DNA of 64,000 nucleotides, from the NCBI GenBank assembly GCA_964615145.1, contig CAZTOP010000004.1, positions 37,751 through 101,750 on the forward strand. The letters are read 5' to 3'. The notes under the pieces were generated by a model. The model worked only from the letters and a program-made list of their open reading frames with translations, had not been told where the DNA came from and searched no databases. Within the stretch, counting starts at the first letter, position 1. The number at the start of each line of letters is the position of its first letter. The position numbers and the translations under genes were made by a program. This DNA is from CAIVPM01 sp964615145. GTDB lineage: Bacteria; Bacteroidota; Bacteroidia; Chitinophagales; Chitinophagaceae. This document shows positions 16,880 through 25,728 of the stretch, one piece after another.

Positions 16880-18526
16880 ATGCCAAAAGATAATTCAATA
16901 AAATCAGTTTTAATAGTAGGTAGTGGGCCCATTGTAATTGGTCAGGCATGCGAGTTTGATTACAGCGGAAGCCAGGCTGCACGCAGTTTAAGAGAAGAGG
17001 GTATTGAAGTAATATTGATTAATAGTAATCCTGCAACTATTATGACAGATCCAATGATGGCAGATAAAGTGTATTTGCTACCATTAACGGTGGAGAGTAT
17101 AGAGAAAATTTTACAAGAAAATAAGATAGATGCTGTATTACCAACAATGGGAGGACAAACTGCACTAAATCTTTGTAAAGAAGTGGATGAATTAGGTGTT
17201 TGGGAACAATACAATTGTAAAATGATTGGTGTTGATGTTTCTGCTATTAACACTGCTGAGGATAGAGAATTATTTAGACAATTAATGGTAAAAATAGGCA
17301 TTGGCACTTCGCCAAGTAAGGTTGCTAATAGTTTTTTAGAAGGAAAAGAGTTCGCTCAAGAAATAGGATTCCCTTTGGTAATACGTTCATCATTTACACT
17401 TGGTGGCAGTGGTGGCGGATTTGTGCATGATAAAAGCGAATTAGATGAAGCATTAAAAGTAGGCTTAGAGGCCTCCCCCATTCATGAAGTATTAGTTGAA
17501 AAAGCTGTTTTGGGATGGAAAGAATTTGAACTTGAATTATTAAGAGACAAGAACGATAACGTAGTGATCATCTGCACTGTTGAAAATCTTGATCCAATGG
17601 GTGTACATACAGGAGATTCAATAACTGTAGCACCTGCAATGACATTGAGTGATACTGCTTTTCAGGATATGAGAAACAAAGCAATCTTAATGATGCGTAG
17701 CTTGGGCAACTTTGCTGGTGGTTGTAATGTTCAATTTGCAATGAATCCTGAAACTGAAGAATTAATTGCTGTGGAAATTAATCCACGTGTAAGCCGTTCA
17801 TCAGCTTTGGCTAGTAAGGCAACTGGTTATCCAATTGCGAAAATAGCTGCTAAACTTGCGATTGGTTATAGTTTAGATGAATTAAAAAATCAAATCACAC
17901 AAACAACTTCTGCCTATTTTGAACCAGCATTAGATTATGTAATTGTAAAAATACCTCGTTGGAATTTTGATAAGTTTAAAGGAGCCAATGATACACTTGG
18001 TTTGCAAATGAAAAGCGTTGGAGAAGTTATGGGTATTGGCAGAAGTTTTAACGAAGCTATTCAAAAAGCTTGTCAGAGTTTAGAAAACGAGGCAGTTGGT
18101 TTGGGATATTATGGTAAAAGTTTAATGAAAAGCACAGAAATTATTGAATACATTAAAACACCAAAGTGGGATAGAATCTTTAGAATTAAAGATGCTCTAA
18201 TGCAGGGTGTAACAGTTAAAACAGTTGCACAAGCAACGGGCATTGACAGATGGTTTTTATATCAAATACAAAAACTTTGTACCATTGAAACTGAAATAGG
18301 GAAACACACCATTGATTCTTTGCCTGAAGATTTGCTAAAACTTGCTAAACACAATGGTTTTGGCGATGAACAAATTTCCCGAATACTTCACGGCAATTGC
18401 ACAGATGAAGATGTTTATGCTAAACGAAAAGCTTTAGGAATTACAAGGGTTTACAAAATGGTAGATACTTGTGCTGCTGAATTTGAATCAAACACACCGT
18501 ATTTCTACAGCACATTTGAGGGCTAA
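16880..18526 (+). CDS. carB: Carbamoyl-phosphate synthase large subunit, N-terminal half only
   Basis: Homologous to the first half of CarB, which makes carbamoyl phosphate from bicarbonate, glutamine-derived ammonia and two ATP. The 548 residues contain the carboxyphosphate domain (from VLIVGSGPIVIGQ at the start, through the ATP-grasp with RSSFTLGGSGGGF and EINPRVSRSSALASK) and the oligomerisation domain (about 400-548). It ends STFEG-stop, at the position where full-length CarB (about 940-1,070 residues) runs on into the second, carbamoyl-phosphate-forming half. The bases after the stop are occupied by an unrelated minus-strand gene, so this is not a local frameshift. The second half must be encoded elsewhere, or the protein is a truncated duplicate; the window cannot tell. 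Confidence 0.93.
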   Translation: MPKDNSIKSVLIVGSGPIVIGQACEFDYSGSQAARSLREEGIEVILINSNPATIMTDPMMADKVYLLPLTVESIEKILQENKIDAVLPTMGGQTALNLCKEVDELGVWEQYNCKMIGVDVSAINTAEDRELFRQLMVKIGIGTSPSKVANSFLEGKEFAQEIGFPLVIRSSFTLGGSGGGFVHDKSELDEALKVGLEASPIHEVLVEKAVLGWKEFELELLRDKNDNVVIICTVENLDPMGVHTGDSITVAPAMTLSDTAFQDMRNKAILMMRSLGNFAGGCNVQFAMNPETEELIAVEINPRVSRSSALASKATGYPIAKIAAKLAIGYSLDELKNQITQTTSAYFEPALDYVIVKIPRWNFDKFKGANDTLGLQMKSVGEVMGIGRSFNEAIQKACQSLENEAVGLGYYGKSLMKSTEIIEYIKTPKWDRIFRIKDALMQGVTVKTVAQATGIDRWFLYQIQKLCTIETEIGKHTIDSLPEDLLKLAKHNGFGDEQISRILHGNCTDEDVYAKRKALGITRVYKMVDTCAAEFESNTPYFYSTFEG

Positions 18527-18978
18527 CGCTTAAAAGCGTTTTCAAAGGTTTCTATATATTTTTCAACAGTAACTTTCTTTGCTAAAGCTTCAATTAGTTT
18601 TAATGGTACATCTTCAGCTTTTTTAAAGCGAATACAACCTTTCCCCATATCTATTTTTTTTGTGGAATGTTTTTCCCATTCTACTAGAAACCAATCCAAC
18701 AAAGGTTTTGAAGCATACAGTCCCATATGATGGACTGATATATAATTTTTTTGCGATGCAACATTGATAAATGGTAAAGGCAGCTTTGGATTACAATGGT
18801 AGCCTGATGGATAAATAGAATGTGGCACTACATAGCCCAACATTCCATATCCAATTACTTCTTCAAAGCCCTTGGGCAAATTATTTTTAATTGCATTGCG
18901 AATGGCACTAACAATGGCTTTTCTATCTTCTGGCAATTCGTCAATATATTGTTCAGGTGTTGTGGCTTTTGATTGCAT
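18523..18978 (-). CDS. DUF1801 family protein
   Basis: A 151-residue cytoplasmic protein of the DUF1801/YdhG-like family, whose biochemical role is not established. The family pattern is visible: YIDELPEDRKAIVSAIR at the N-terminus, the YGMLGYVVPHSIYPSGYH loop, and YISVHHMGLYAS near the middle, with MGKGCIRFKKAEDVPL towards the end. Its stop overlaps the carB stop by 4 bp in convergent orientation. No operon partner is obvious; the next gene on the same strand starts 60 bp upstream of it. Confidence 0.85.
   Translation of the reverse strand: MQSKATTPEQYIDELPEDRKAIVSAIRNAIKNNLPKGFEEVIGYGMLGYVVPHSIYPSGYHCNPKLPLPFINVASQKNYISVHHMGLYASKPLLDWFLVEWEKHSTKKIDMGKGCIRFKKAEDVPLKLIEALAKKVTVEKYIETFENAFKR
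18525..18540. terminator. Short hairpin at the carB / DUF1801 convergent ends
   Basis: AACGCT-TAAA-AGCGTT, a 6-bp perfect stem overlapping both stop codons and followed by TTTC on the plus strand. Small, but placed where a shared terminator would be expected. Confidence 0.4.
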
Positions 18979-19038
18979 AATACATTAAGATTTTAGATGA
19001 ATCAATTACAATTTATAAACACATTTCCTATTTACTTT

Positions 19039-19563
19039 TCACCAACCTTTCTCTTCTCTCAACATTTTAATATGTGCAGTATGATGTTTTCCATGCCAAG
19101 CATATAAGCCAAGCAAATACCATAAAGTCATTTGCTTATTGTGTTCAGGATGCACAACTGTTCTATTCCAATCTTCGTCTTTTATATTCTTTATTGTTGC
19201 CAACCAACGTTGATGAATGCCAAACAAAATTGTGATAGAAACATTGATAGGTATAGCTTTCACATCATCCAATTTTGCCCATTCGTTTTCTAAGTATGGT
19301 TTAATCGTTGGGTTATCTTCTGTTAAACAAAGCTTGAATCTAATAATTGCATTCATATGACTATCGGCAACGTGATGCACCACTTGTCCTAAAGTCCAGC
19401 CACCATATCTGTATGGAGTATCAAGTTGAAATTCATCCAAATTCAAAACTGATGCTTCAAGTTCAGCTGGCAAATATTGAATATCTGCCAACCACTCTTC
19501 TTTTTGCTGCTGAGAAAAAGGTTGTGGTTGATATTTGCCAATTGGGTAACGTGGGTCAAGCAT
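19039..19563 (-). CDS. YfiT-type bacillithiol transferase / DinB family protein
   Basis: A 174-residue metal-binding four-helix DinB-superfamily protein of the YfiT type (family name: putative metal-dependent hydrolase or bacillithiol transferase). Start MLDPRYPIGKYQP is the characteristic N-terminus. The three metal-ligand histidine sites are visible: QVVHHVADSHMN in the middle, and HGKHHTAHIKML near the C-terminus, with WTLGQ just before the first. These proteins conjugate low-molecular-weight thiols to electrophiles in Firmicutes; the thiol used in Bacteroidota is not shown here. It may be transcribed with the downstream DUF1801 gene. Confidence 0.88.
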   Translation of the reverse strand: MLDPRYPIGKYQPQPFSQQQKEEWLADIQYLPAELEASVLNLDEFQLDTPYRYGGWTLGQVVHHVADSHMNAIIRFKLCLTEDNPTIKPYLENEWAKLDDVKAIPINVSITILFGIHQRWLATIKNIKDEDWNRTVVHPEHNKQMTLWYLLGLYAWHGKHHTAHIKMLREEKGW

Positions 19564-19594
19564 ATTTACAATTTGATGATTTTATCTGTACGAT

Positions 19595-20068
19595 TTACCA
19601 AACAAATTCTACATTGGTTTTAGGATAATCAAGTTTATAATTTTTTTCGCCGCCATTAGCTTTGATATTAAAAATGTTCATTTGCTTTTCTTGATAATCG
19701 TAAAGTAAGTTACAATTAATATTTAGTTTTTTTAACGTTGGTACATCATCAATTTCAGCGTAAATCCAAACACTTTCTTTTTGAACTTCGTAGCCAATAT
19801 ATTTTATCGTTTTGAGTTTATCGTTTATGGTTAGCTGTAGTTTTTTTTGCAAATAATTAGCTACAAAATTATTGACAGATGGATCGTTCAGAGATTTTGA
19901 CAAATCAGACGATACATTATAATTCTTCTTTAAAACAGCTTCTAAATCATCAACAAAAACCTTTGTACTTATTTCAATTGTTTTATCTTTTACATTATGT
20001 TTTATATCAATCACACTAACGAAGAATGGATGAAGTGCAGTTAAAAAAAATGATAATATGAATGCCAT
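19595..20068 (-). CDS. DUF6702 family protein
   Basis: A 157-residue protein with an N-terminal hydrophobic segment (MAFILSFFLTALHPFFVSV) and an otherwise soluble beta-rich body. The HPFFVSVIDIKHN start, the KVFVDDLEAVLKKNY segment and the closing LDYPKTNVEFVW match the Bacteroidota family DUF6702, of unknown function. The family is commonly found next to M1 peptidase genes, and here the M1 gene is immediately upstream on the same strand (88-bp gap). The hydrophobic start suggests export or membrane attachment. Confidence 0.75.
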   Translation of the reverse strand: MAFILSFFLTALHPFFVSVIDIKHNVKDKTIEISTKVFVDDLEAVLKKNYNVSSDLSKSLNDPSVNNFVANYLQKKLQLTINDKLKTIKYIGYEVQKESVWIYAEIDDVPTLKKLNINCNLLYDYQEKQMNIFNIKANGGEKNYKLDYPKTNVEFVW

Positions 20069-20156
20069 TGATATTTTTTGATACAGCGTTTATTTATATT
20101 TGATAAACACATTTTAATTAGTTTAAAATGTGTTTATCAAAAAATAATTTCAAATC

Positions 20157-22532
20157 TTATTTTCCACCCAAAGCCTGCATTGGGTTCATTCCACTGCTTT
20201 GTCCACGAATTGCAGCCTTAGCTTTGAATATGCTGAATTTACTTGGCTCATCATTTAGGTTTGGCCAACTATTATTTTTTTCATCAATATCAGCAGTTTC
20301 TTTCATTGGGTCAAGCTTAATTGCAGTTGCAGCTTTATCTGTCATAAATACTTTCGTTACTTTGTTTTCATTCTTACGCCAGATTTGTGCAGGAATTTTT
20401 TCTATTTGCTTAGTGCCATCTTCAAATGTAAACTCTACAATGATTGGCATTACTAAACCACCTTTATTACTAAAACTAATTTCGTATAAATGTGTATTTG
20501 CATATTTTGCTTTTTCTTCGGCAGTTAAATTATCTCTATTGCTTGTAAATCCTGTTACAGGTATTTTAAAAGTACTATCGTAAGCAATGATACCTCTGTC
20601 ATATTTCCAGTAAAAATCTCTTAAACTTGTATCAACATCTGTTTGAAAAACAATATGCTTATCCTCTCTGTTTCTTATTTTAGAAATATCTTCAAACGAA
20701 TTCACATTTGGCTTTGCCAATACTGATTTATCTTGCATAGGTCTGCTACTAGGTTGAGGAACAGTAGCAATTTCACTAAAAACGGCGTGTTTAACAGTAT
20801 CAATTGCAATATCGCAAGGCTCAATACTGTAAAACCAACCACGCCAAAACCAGTCTAAATTTTCACCAGTAGCGTCGTTAATAGTTCTAAATAAATCTGC
20901 TGGTGCAGGGTGTTTGAAAGCCCATCTTTTTGCATATTCTTTAAAGCCAAAATCAAATAATTCTCTTCCAACAACTGTTTCTCTTAAAATATTTAGACCG
21001 GTAGATGGTTTACTGTAAGCATTAGGACCCATTTGAATAATATTTTCACTGTTTGTCATAATTGGTTCCAACTGGTCTTTTGGTAATTTCATATAGTCAA
21101 CAATTGAAAATGCTGGTCCACGACGCGATGGAAATTTATTATCCCATAATTCTTCAGTCAAATATTCAACATAAGTATTTAAACCTTCGTCCATCCATGT
21201 CCATTGACGTTCATCGCTGTTAATAATCATTGGAAAAAAGTTGTGCCCTACTTCGTGCACAATTACACCTAGCATACCATTTTTTGTTCCCTCAGTATAA
21301 GTACCATCTTTTTCTGTTCTTCCATAATTGAAACAAATCATTGGATATTCCATTCCATTAGCCGCTTCTATGCTTTGAGCAACAGGATATGGATATGGGA
21401 TAGTGAATTTAGAGTAAGTTTTAATGGTATGAGCTACTGCTTTGGTGCTATATTTTCTGTATAAATAATATGCTTCTTTTGGATAAGCACTCATACACAT
21501 TACTTTCTTTCCTTCAACCATTGCAGGCATTGCATCCCATATAAATTTGCGAGAACTTCCCCAAGCAAAATCTCTCACCATATTAGCGTTAAAAATCCAG
21601 GTTTTTGTTGCTTTACTTTTCGTTTTTTCTGCAGCAGTTGCTTCAGCCAATGTCACTATTTCAAGAGGCTCTTTCGCTGTTTGAGCTTTATTCCAACGTT
21701 GCAATTGTGATGTATTTAAAACACTTGGATAGTTGGTGCATTCTCCTGTTGCCATCACAACGTGATCGGCAGGAACTGTCATAGCTACTTTAAAATTGCC
21801 AAACGTTAATGCAAATTCACTTCCACCTGTGAACTGATGATTTTGCCAACCCTGATTATCGCTGTAAACACATAGTCTTGGATACCACTGTGTCATTGTA
21901 AACAAATAATTGTCTTCGTCAGCAAAATACTCATAGCCTCCACGACTAAACTCTGTGATTCTATCTGGTATTTTATAGCTCCAGTTACATTTAAAAACAA
22001 ACTGCTGACCGGGCTTTAAAGGAGATGGCAAGTCAATACGCATCATTGTTTTGTTGATGGTATATTTTAACTTGTTGCCCAAGGCATCAGTAAGCAAACT
22101 AATTTTATCGCCATAACCATTATCAGTTTTTGCCTCCTTCATTTTTTCAATGGCATGAATATTGAAATCTTTTGCAAGTGTTGAACTAGATTGGTAATTA
22201 GCATTATCCAAAGTGCTGTGCTGATTTTCGTCAAGCTGTAACCAAATGTAAGTTAATACATCAGGACTATTATTATAATAAGTAACTGTCTCTTTTCCAA
22301 TTAACATTACTTTCTTTTCATCTAACTCACATTTAATATCATAATCGCAACGTTGTTGCCAGTATTTATGACCAGGTGCACCACTTGCTGTTCTATACTC
22401 ATTTGGTGTTGGTAAAATAGTTCCTAATGGTTCAAATTTATTTCCATGATTACTATTTGGATTGTTCATAATGTTCTGTGCCTTTGAAGCAAACATTATC
22501 ATAACAAATAGCAGTGTTATTATCTTTTTCAT
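20157..22532 (-). CDS. Secreted M1 family metallopeptidase
   Basis: A 791-residue zinc aminopeptidase-like protein. I start at 22532 (MKKIITLLFVMIMFASKAQ, signal peptide), nine codons inside the longest frame. The catalytic site HEVGH is at about 426-430 and the third ligand Glu lies in WTWMDEGLNTYVEY 18 residues later, the M1 arrangement. The substrate-binding GAMEN segment appears as NGMEYPM. A beta-rich N-terminal domain (about 50-330) precedes the catalytic domain, and a C-terminal region of about 200 residues is less recognisable. Probably digests peptides in the periplasm or outside the cell. It is divergent from another large secreted zinc peptidase. Confidence 0.92.
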   Translation of the reverse strand: MKKIITLLFVMIMFASKAQNIMNNPNSNHGNKFEPLGTILPTPNEYRTASGAPGHKYWQQRCDYDIKCELDEKKVMLIGKETVTYYNNSPDVLTYIWLQLDENQHSTLDNANYQSSSTLAKDFNIHAIEKMKEAKTDNGYGDKISLLTDALGNKLKYTINKTMMRIDLPSPLKPGQQFVFKCNWSYKIPDRITEFSRGGYEYFADEDNYLFTMTQWYPRLCVYSDNQGWQNHQFTGGSEFALTFGNFKVAMTVPADHVVMATGECTNYPSVLNTSQLQRWNKAQTAKEPLEIVTLAEATAAEKTKSKATKTWIFNANMVRDFAWGSSRKFIWDAMPAMVEGKKVMCMSAYPKEAYYLYRKYSTKAVAHTIKTYSKFTIPYPYPVAQSIEAANGMEYPMICFNYGRTEKDGTYTEGTKNGMLGVIVHEVGHNFFPMIINSDERQWTWMDEGLNTYVEYLTEELWDNKFPSRRGPAFSIVDYMKLPKDQLEPIMTNSENIIQMGPNAYSKPSTGLNILRETVVGRELFDFGFKEYAKRWAFKHPAPADLFRTINDATGENLDWFWRGWFYSIEPCDIAIDTVKHAVFSEIATVPQPSSRPMQDKSVLAKPNVNSFEDISKIRNREDKHIVFQTDVDTSLRDFYWKYDRGIIAYDSTFKIPVTGFTSNRDNLTAEEKAKYANTHLYEISFSNKGGLVMPIIVEFTFEDGTKQIEKIPAQIWRKNENKVTKVFMTDKAATAIKLDPMKETADIDEKNNSWPNLNDEPSKFSIFKAKAAIRGQSSGMNPMQALGGK

Positions 22533-22764
22533 AACTATATACATTTTTAAAAAATTCACTTAAGTATAGAATAAAACAAAAATAGGGGGAATAAAGATGT
22601 TTTGTAAGGTTTGATATGATGAGTGGCATACAAATTACTAGTTGACTTTATCTATAAACGTATATTAATTTTATTAACCTTTCAAACACATTCATCGCCA
22701 CTTATAAATTTGATAGTTTTAGAATTATTAATTTTCTACATTTACTAACTAAATTATTAACTGA

Positions 22765-25368
22765 ATGAAAAAATTATTACTAATTGCTATTCCTGCATTT
22801 TGTGTTGCAAGTATAGCCAAAGCTCAAGCTCCCATTGACATGGAAGCCATAAAAGCTAAAATGAGCGAAATGCAAAAATCGCCTAAAGATTCTAGTAAAT
22901 CGACTTCGAAAAAAACTACGGTTGCTGAAAAAACCAAGGGCAACATTAAGCACGAAGGGCTTTTTACATTGTATCAAGATACCGTAACCGGTAGCGTACA
23001 AGTGTATGTAAAAAAAGATCAATTGAACAAAGAGTTTATTTATCAAAGCTTTTCAATTAACGGTCCTACTGCTTTATTCTTAAACCAAAATATGATTAGG
23101 GCTACCTTAGTATTTAAAATGGTAAGAGCTTTTGATAAAATAGAATTTCAATTAGTAAATACTGATTTTTATTACGATAAAAATAATGCTATTAGCAAAA
23201 CAGCAAATGTGGATAAGGCTGAAGCTGTTTTTTATGCTGACAAGTTTTCTGTTGAGGACTCACTAGGCTACTTAGTTAGTGGCGATGGATTGTTTATTAG
23301 TGAAAAACTAGATCCTGTAAAGCCAGCATCAATGGGTCCAAATCCTTTTGCACAAATGATGTTTGGTCTAGGACAATTGAATTCAGCTAAATCTAAATAT
23401 AATACAATTCGTTCTTTCCCTAATAATACTGATGTTGTTGTAGATATGGCTTATGATAACCCAGGTGCAATTGTAGGATCACCTGATATTACAGATCCAA
23501 GATATGTTCGTGTAAGAATGCAACACAGCTTTATTGAAATGCCTAATAATAACTTTAAACCAAGAAAGGACGATCAACGAGTAGGTTACTTTATGGAACC
23601 AGTAACCAATATGACAAGTACTAGCCCTGTACCCTATAAGGATATGATTCATAGGTGGAATTTAGAAAAAAAGGATGCAAATGCTGCACTTAGCGAACCT
23701 ATTGAACCTATAGTATGGTGGATTGAAAATACTACTCCTGTAGAATATCGTCAAACCATTATGGAAGCTGGTTTAAAATGGAATGAAGCGTTTGAAAAAG
23801 CCGGGTTTAAAAATGCTGTTGTGATGAAAATAATGCCCGACACCGCTACCTGGGACCCTGCTGATATTAGGTACAATGTGATACGCTGGGTAGCTAGTGC
23901 AAGACCAAGCTATGGTGCAATTGGACCAAGTTTTGTAAATCCCAGAACTGGACAAATTTTAGGAGCTGATATTACAGTAGAATGGTTTAGCGGTAGTGCA
24001 ACTCCAATATTTGATGAATTATATAATGGTAATGCTACAATAAATTCCAGCAATGCAATACCTTGGAAAGAGCATTTTGACAATCATAACAACTGTACAT
24101 TAGCTCAGGAATTGAAAGCACAATTTTTAACTGGTTTAACTACGTTAGAAGCTACCAACGCCAATGAAACAGAGTTAAAAGAAATGCACAAACAATTTTT
24201 AACTTATTTAATAATGCATGAAATGGGGCATACAATGGGTTTAATGCACAATATGAAAGCAAGTCAAATGCTATCTCCTGCCGAAGTAAATAATAAAGAA
24301 ATAACAAGAAAAATTGGATCAATGGCAAGTGTGATGGATTATCCATCCATAAATATTTCATTAGACAGAACCAAACAGGGCGATTACTATACAACCAAAT
24401 CAGGTCCTTATGATCATTGGGCTATAGAGTATGGATACAGAAGTTTTGAAAATGAAAGTGCTGAAGAAGCAGGATTATACAAAATACTTTCTCGCAGCAA
24501 TGAACCATACTTGATTTTTGGAAATGATGGAGATGATATGAGAGCTCCTGGAAAAGCTATAGATCCTAGAGTTAATGTAAATGATTTTACAAACGATATG
24601 ATGACTTATGCTGAGGATAGATACAAACTTGTAAATAACTTAATGGGTAAACTAGTTGTTAAATACGCCAAGCCAAACCAAAGTTATGCAGAGTTAAGAT
24701 CAAGATACGGTACATTAAATCGTCAACGTGTAGATATGACAAATGCTTTAAGTAGATACATTGGAGGTGTATATATAGATAGAAGTCAGCCAGAACAAAA
24801 AAGTGTTAACAAACCAATGACACCCACTCCAGCTGCAACACAAAAGAAAGCTATGGAGTTACTAAATAAATATGTGTTTGCCCCAAATGCTTACGATGCA
24901 GATGCTCAAGTTTTTCCATATTTGCAACGCCAACGCAGAGGATATGATCAAGGAAATAACGGTGAAGATTTTAAAATTAGTGACAACATTTTAATGATGC
25001 AAGCTAGTGGTTCATTAGCTCATATTTTACATCCTAACACAATGCTACGTATTACTAACAGCCGTTTGTATGGTAATACATATAGCATTGCAGACGTTAT
25101 GAACGATCTTACAAAAGGAATTTTTGACGCCGATCTAAATTCTAATGTTAATGTTTATCGACAAAATTTACAGACTACTTTTGTTGAATCGCTTGCTCAA
25201 ATCACTAACAGCAAAGGAAATATTGATGATATTGCACGTGCATCTGCTCGTTATACATTGAAAAAAATTAAAGCAAAATTAGCAACTGCAAATTCTTCTA
25301 ACGAAGAAACCAAAGCACATAGAAGTAGTTTAATTTATTTAATTGATGATGCAACTACTGTAAAATAA
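22765..25368 (+). CDS. Secreted zinc-dependent metalloprotease (DUF5117/DUF5118 metzincin type)
   Basis: An 867-residue exported protease. A signal peptide (MKKLLLIAIPAFCVASIAKA) is followed by a low-complexity Lys/Ser segment, a DUF5118-like N-terminal part, a DUF5117-like part and the catalytic domain with HEMGHTMGLMHN at about 485-496, the HExxHxxGxxH metzincin zinc site. DYPS soon after it probably supplies the Met-turn region (SVMDYPS). The C-terminal 300 residues are helical and conserved in this Bacteroidota family. The substrate is unknown. It starts 232 bp from the divergent M1 peptidase and is followed by a strong terminator. Confidence 0.92.
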   Translation: MKKLLLIAIPAFCVASIAKAQAPIDMEAIKAKMSEMQKSPKDSSKSTSKKTTVAEKTKGNIKHEGLFTLYQDTVTGSVQVYVKKDQLNKEFIYQSFSINGPTALFLNQNMIRATLVFKMVRAFDKIEFQLVNTDFYYDKNNAISKTANVDKAEAVFYADKFSVEDSLGYLVSGDGLFISEKLDPVKPASMGPNPFAQMMFGLGQLNSAKSKYNTIRSFPNNTDVVVDMAYDNPGAIVGSPDITDPRYVRVRMQHSFIEMPNNNFKPRKDDQRVGYFMEPVTNMTSTSPVPYKDMIHRWNLEKKDANAALSEPIEPIVWWIENTTPVEYRQTIMEAGLKWNEAFEKAGFKNAVVMKIMPDTATWDPADIRYNVIRWVASARPSYGAIGPSFVNPRTGQILGADITVEWFSGSATPIFDELYNGNATINSSNAIPWKEHFDNHNNCTLAQELKAQFLTGLTTLEATNANETELKEMHKQFLTYLIMHEMGHTMGLMHNMKASQMLSPAEVNNKEITRKIGSMASVMDYPSINISLDRTKQGDYYTTKSGPYDHWAIEYGYRSFENESAEEAGLYKILSRSNEPYLIFGNDGDDMRAPGKAIDPRVNVNDFTNDMMTYAEDRYKLVNNLMGKLVVKYAKPNQSYAELRSRYGTLNRQRVDMTNALSRYIGGVYIDRSQPEQKSVNKPMTPTPAATQKKAMELLNKYVFAPNAYDADAQVFPYLQRQRRGYDQGNNGEDFKISDNILMMQASGSLAHILHPNTMLRITNSRLYGNTYSIADVMNDLTKGIFDADLNSNVNVYRQNLQTTFVESLAQITNSKGNIDDIARASARYTLKKIKAKLATANSSNEETKAHRSSLIYLIDDATTVK

Positions 25369-25383
25369 AACAAGAACTCAAAT

Positions 25384-25426
25384 AAAAAATACCGTTCAGT
25401 TTTCAATAACTGAGCGGTATTTTTTT
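25384..25426 (+). terminator. Intrinsic terminator after the metzincin gene
   Basis: ATACCGTTCAGTT pairs with AACTGAGCGGTAT (one G-U pair), 6-nt loop, A6 before and T7 after the stem. Confidence 0.9.
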
Positions 25427-25563
25427 ACCCATTTTTTTTTTAAAAATTCAATGCCTAGTAAACAAATTTTTTTGCTCTCAATATAATATTCCCTATTATA
25501 AGGGATATGCGACTTGATAGTTTTCTTGCAATTTTGTTTCAGCAAAACAGTAACAGGCTGTTT

Positions 25564-25632
25564 AGTCTTAAGGAGGCTTTAAAGTCCAATATCCTTTTTA
25601 TTAATACAACGACAATGAAGCCTCTCAAGACT
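25564..25632. repeat. Imperfect inverted repeat in the gap before the two-component operon
   Basis: Left arm AGTCTTAAGGAGGCTT (25564-25579) and right arm AAGCCTCTCAAGACT (25618-25632) pair over about 15 positions with one bulge and enclose 38 nt. No T-tract follows, so it is not a typical terminator. It could belong to a structured leader or a small RNA. Confidence 0.5.
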
Positions 25633-25695
25633 AATAAAAAAAAGCCAGTTACAAATGCTAAAAAGTTCTTAATACCCCGTTTTTATTAATCCAAC

Positions 25696-25724
25696 ATTGT
25701 TAACAATTGTTTTATTTATCTTCG
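25696..25724 (+). promoter_or_regulatory. Candidate promoter and palindrome before the response regulator
   Basis: A perfect 12-bp palindrome ATTGTTAACAAT (25696-25707) overlaps a TTG at 25697-25699; 17 nt later comes TATCTTCG (25717-25724), one mismatch from TAnnTTTG. The start codon follows after only 4 nt, which predicts a leaderless or nearly leaderless transcript. The palindrome would be well placed for autoregulation. Confidence 0.4.
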
Positions 25725-25728
25725 ACAA

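Larger units (their letters stand above)
25369..25728. other. 360-bp gap with terminator and inverted repeats
   Basis: Holds the terminator of the upstream protease (25384-25426), a small dyad TCCCT-ATTATA-AGGGA around 25490-25505, an imperfect 15-bp inverted repeat (25564-25632), and the promoter region of the response regulator. Two tiny frames exist (60 codons from 25507, 24 codons from 25615 ending in a Lys-rich peptide) but neither has a coding signature I can support. Confidence 0.55.

Noticed and set aside
16801..16932. Longer bcp with 44 extra N-terminal residues
   Set aside because: It would overlap the carB start and promoter, and PrxQ proteins start at the chosen Met.
25507..25689. 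60-codon frame in the gap before the two-component operon
   Set aside because: No family signature, no ribosome-binding context, and it crosses an inverted repeat.
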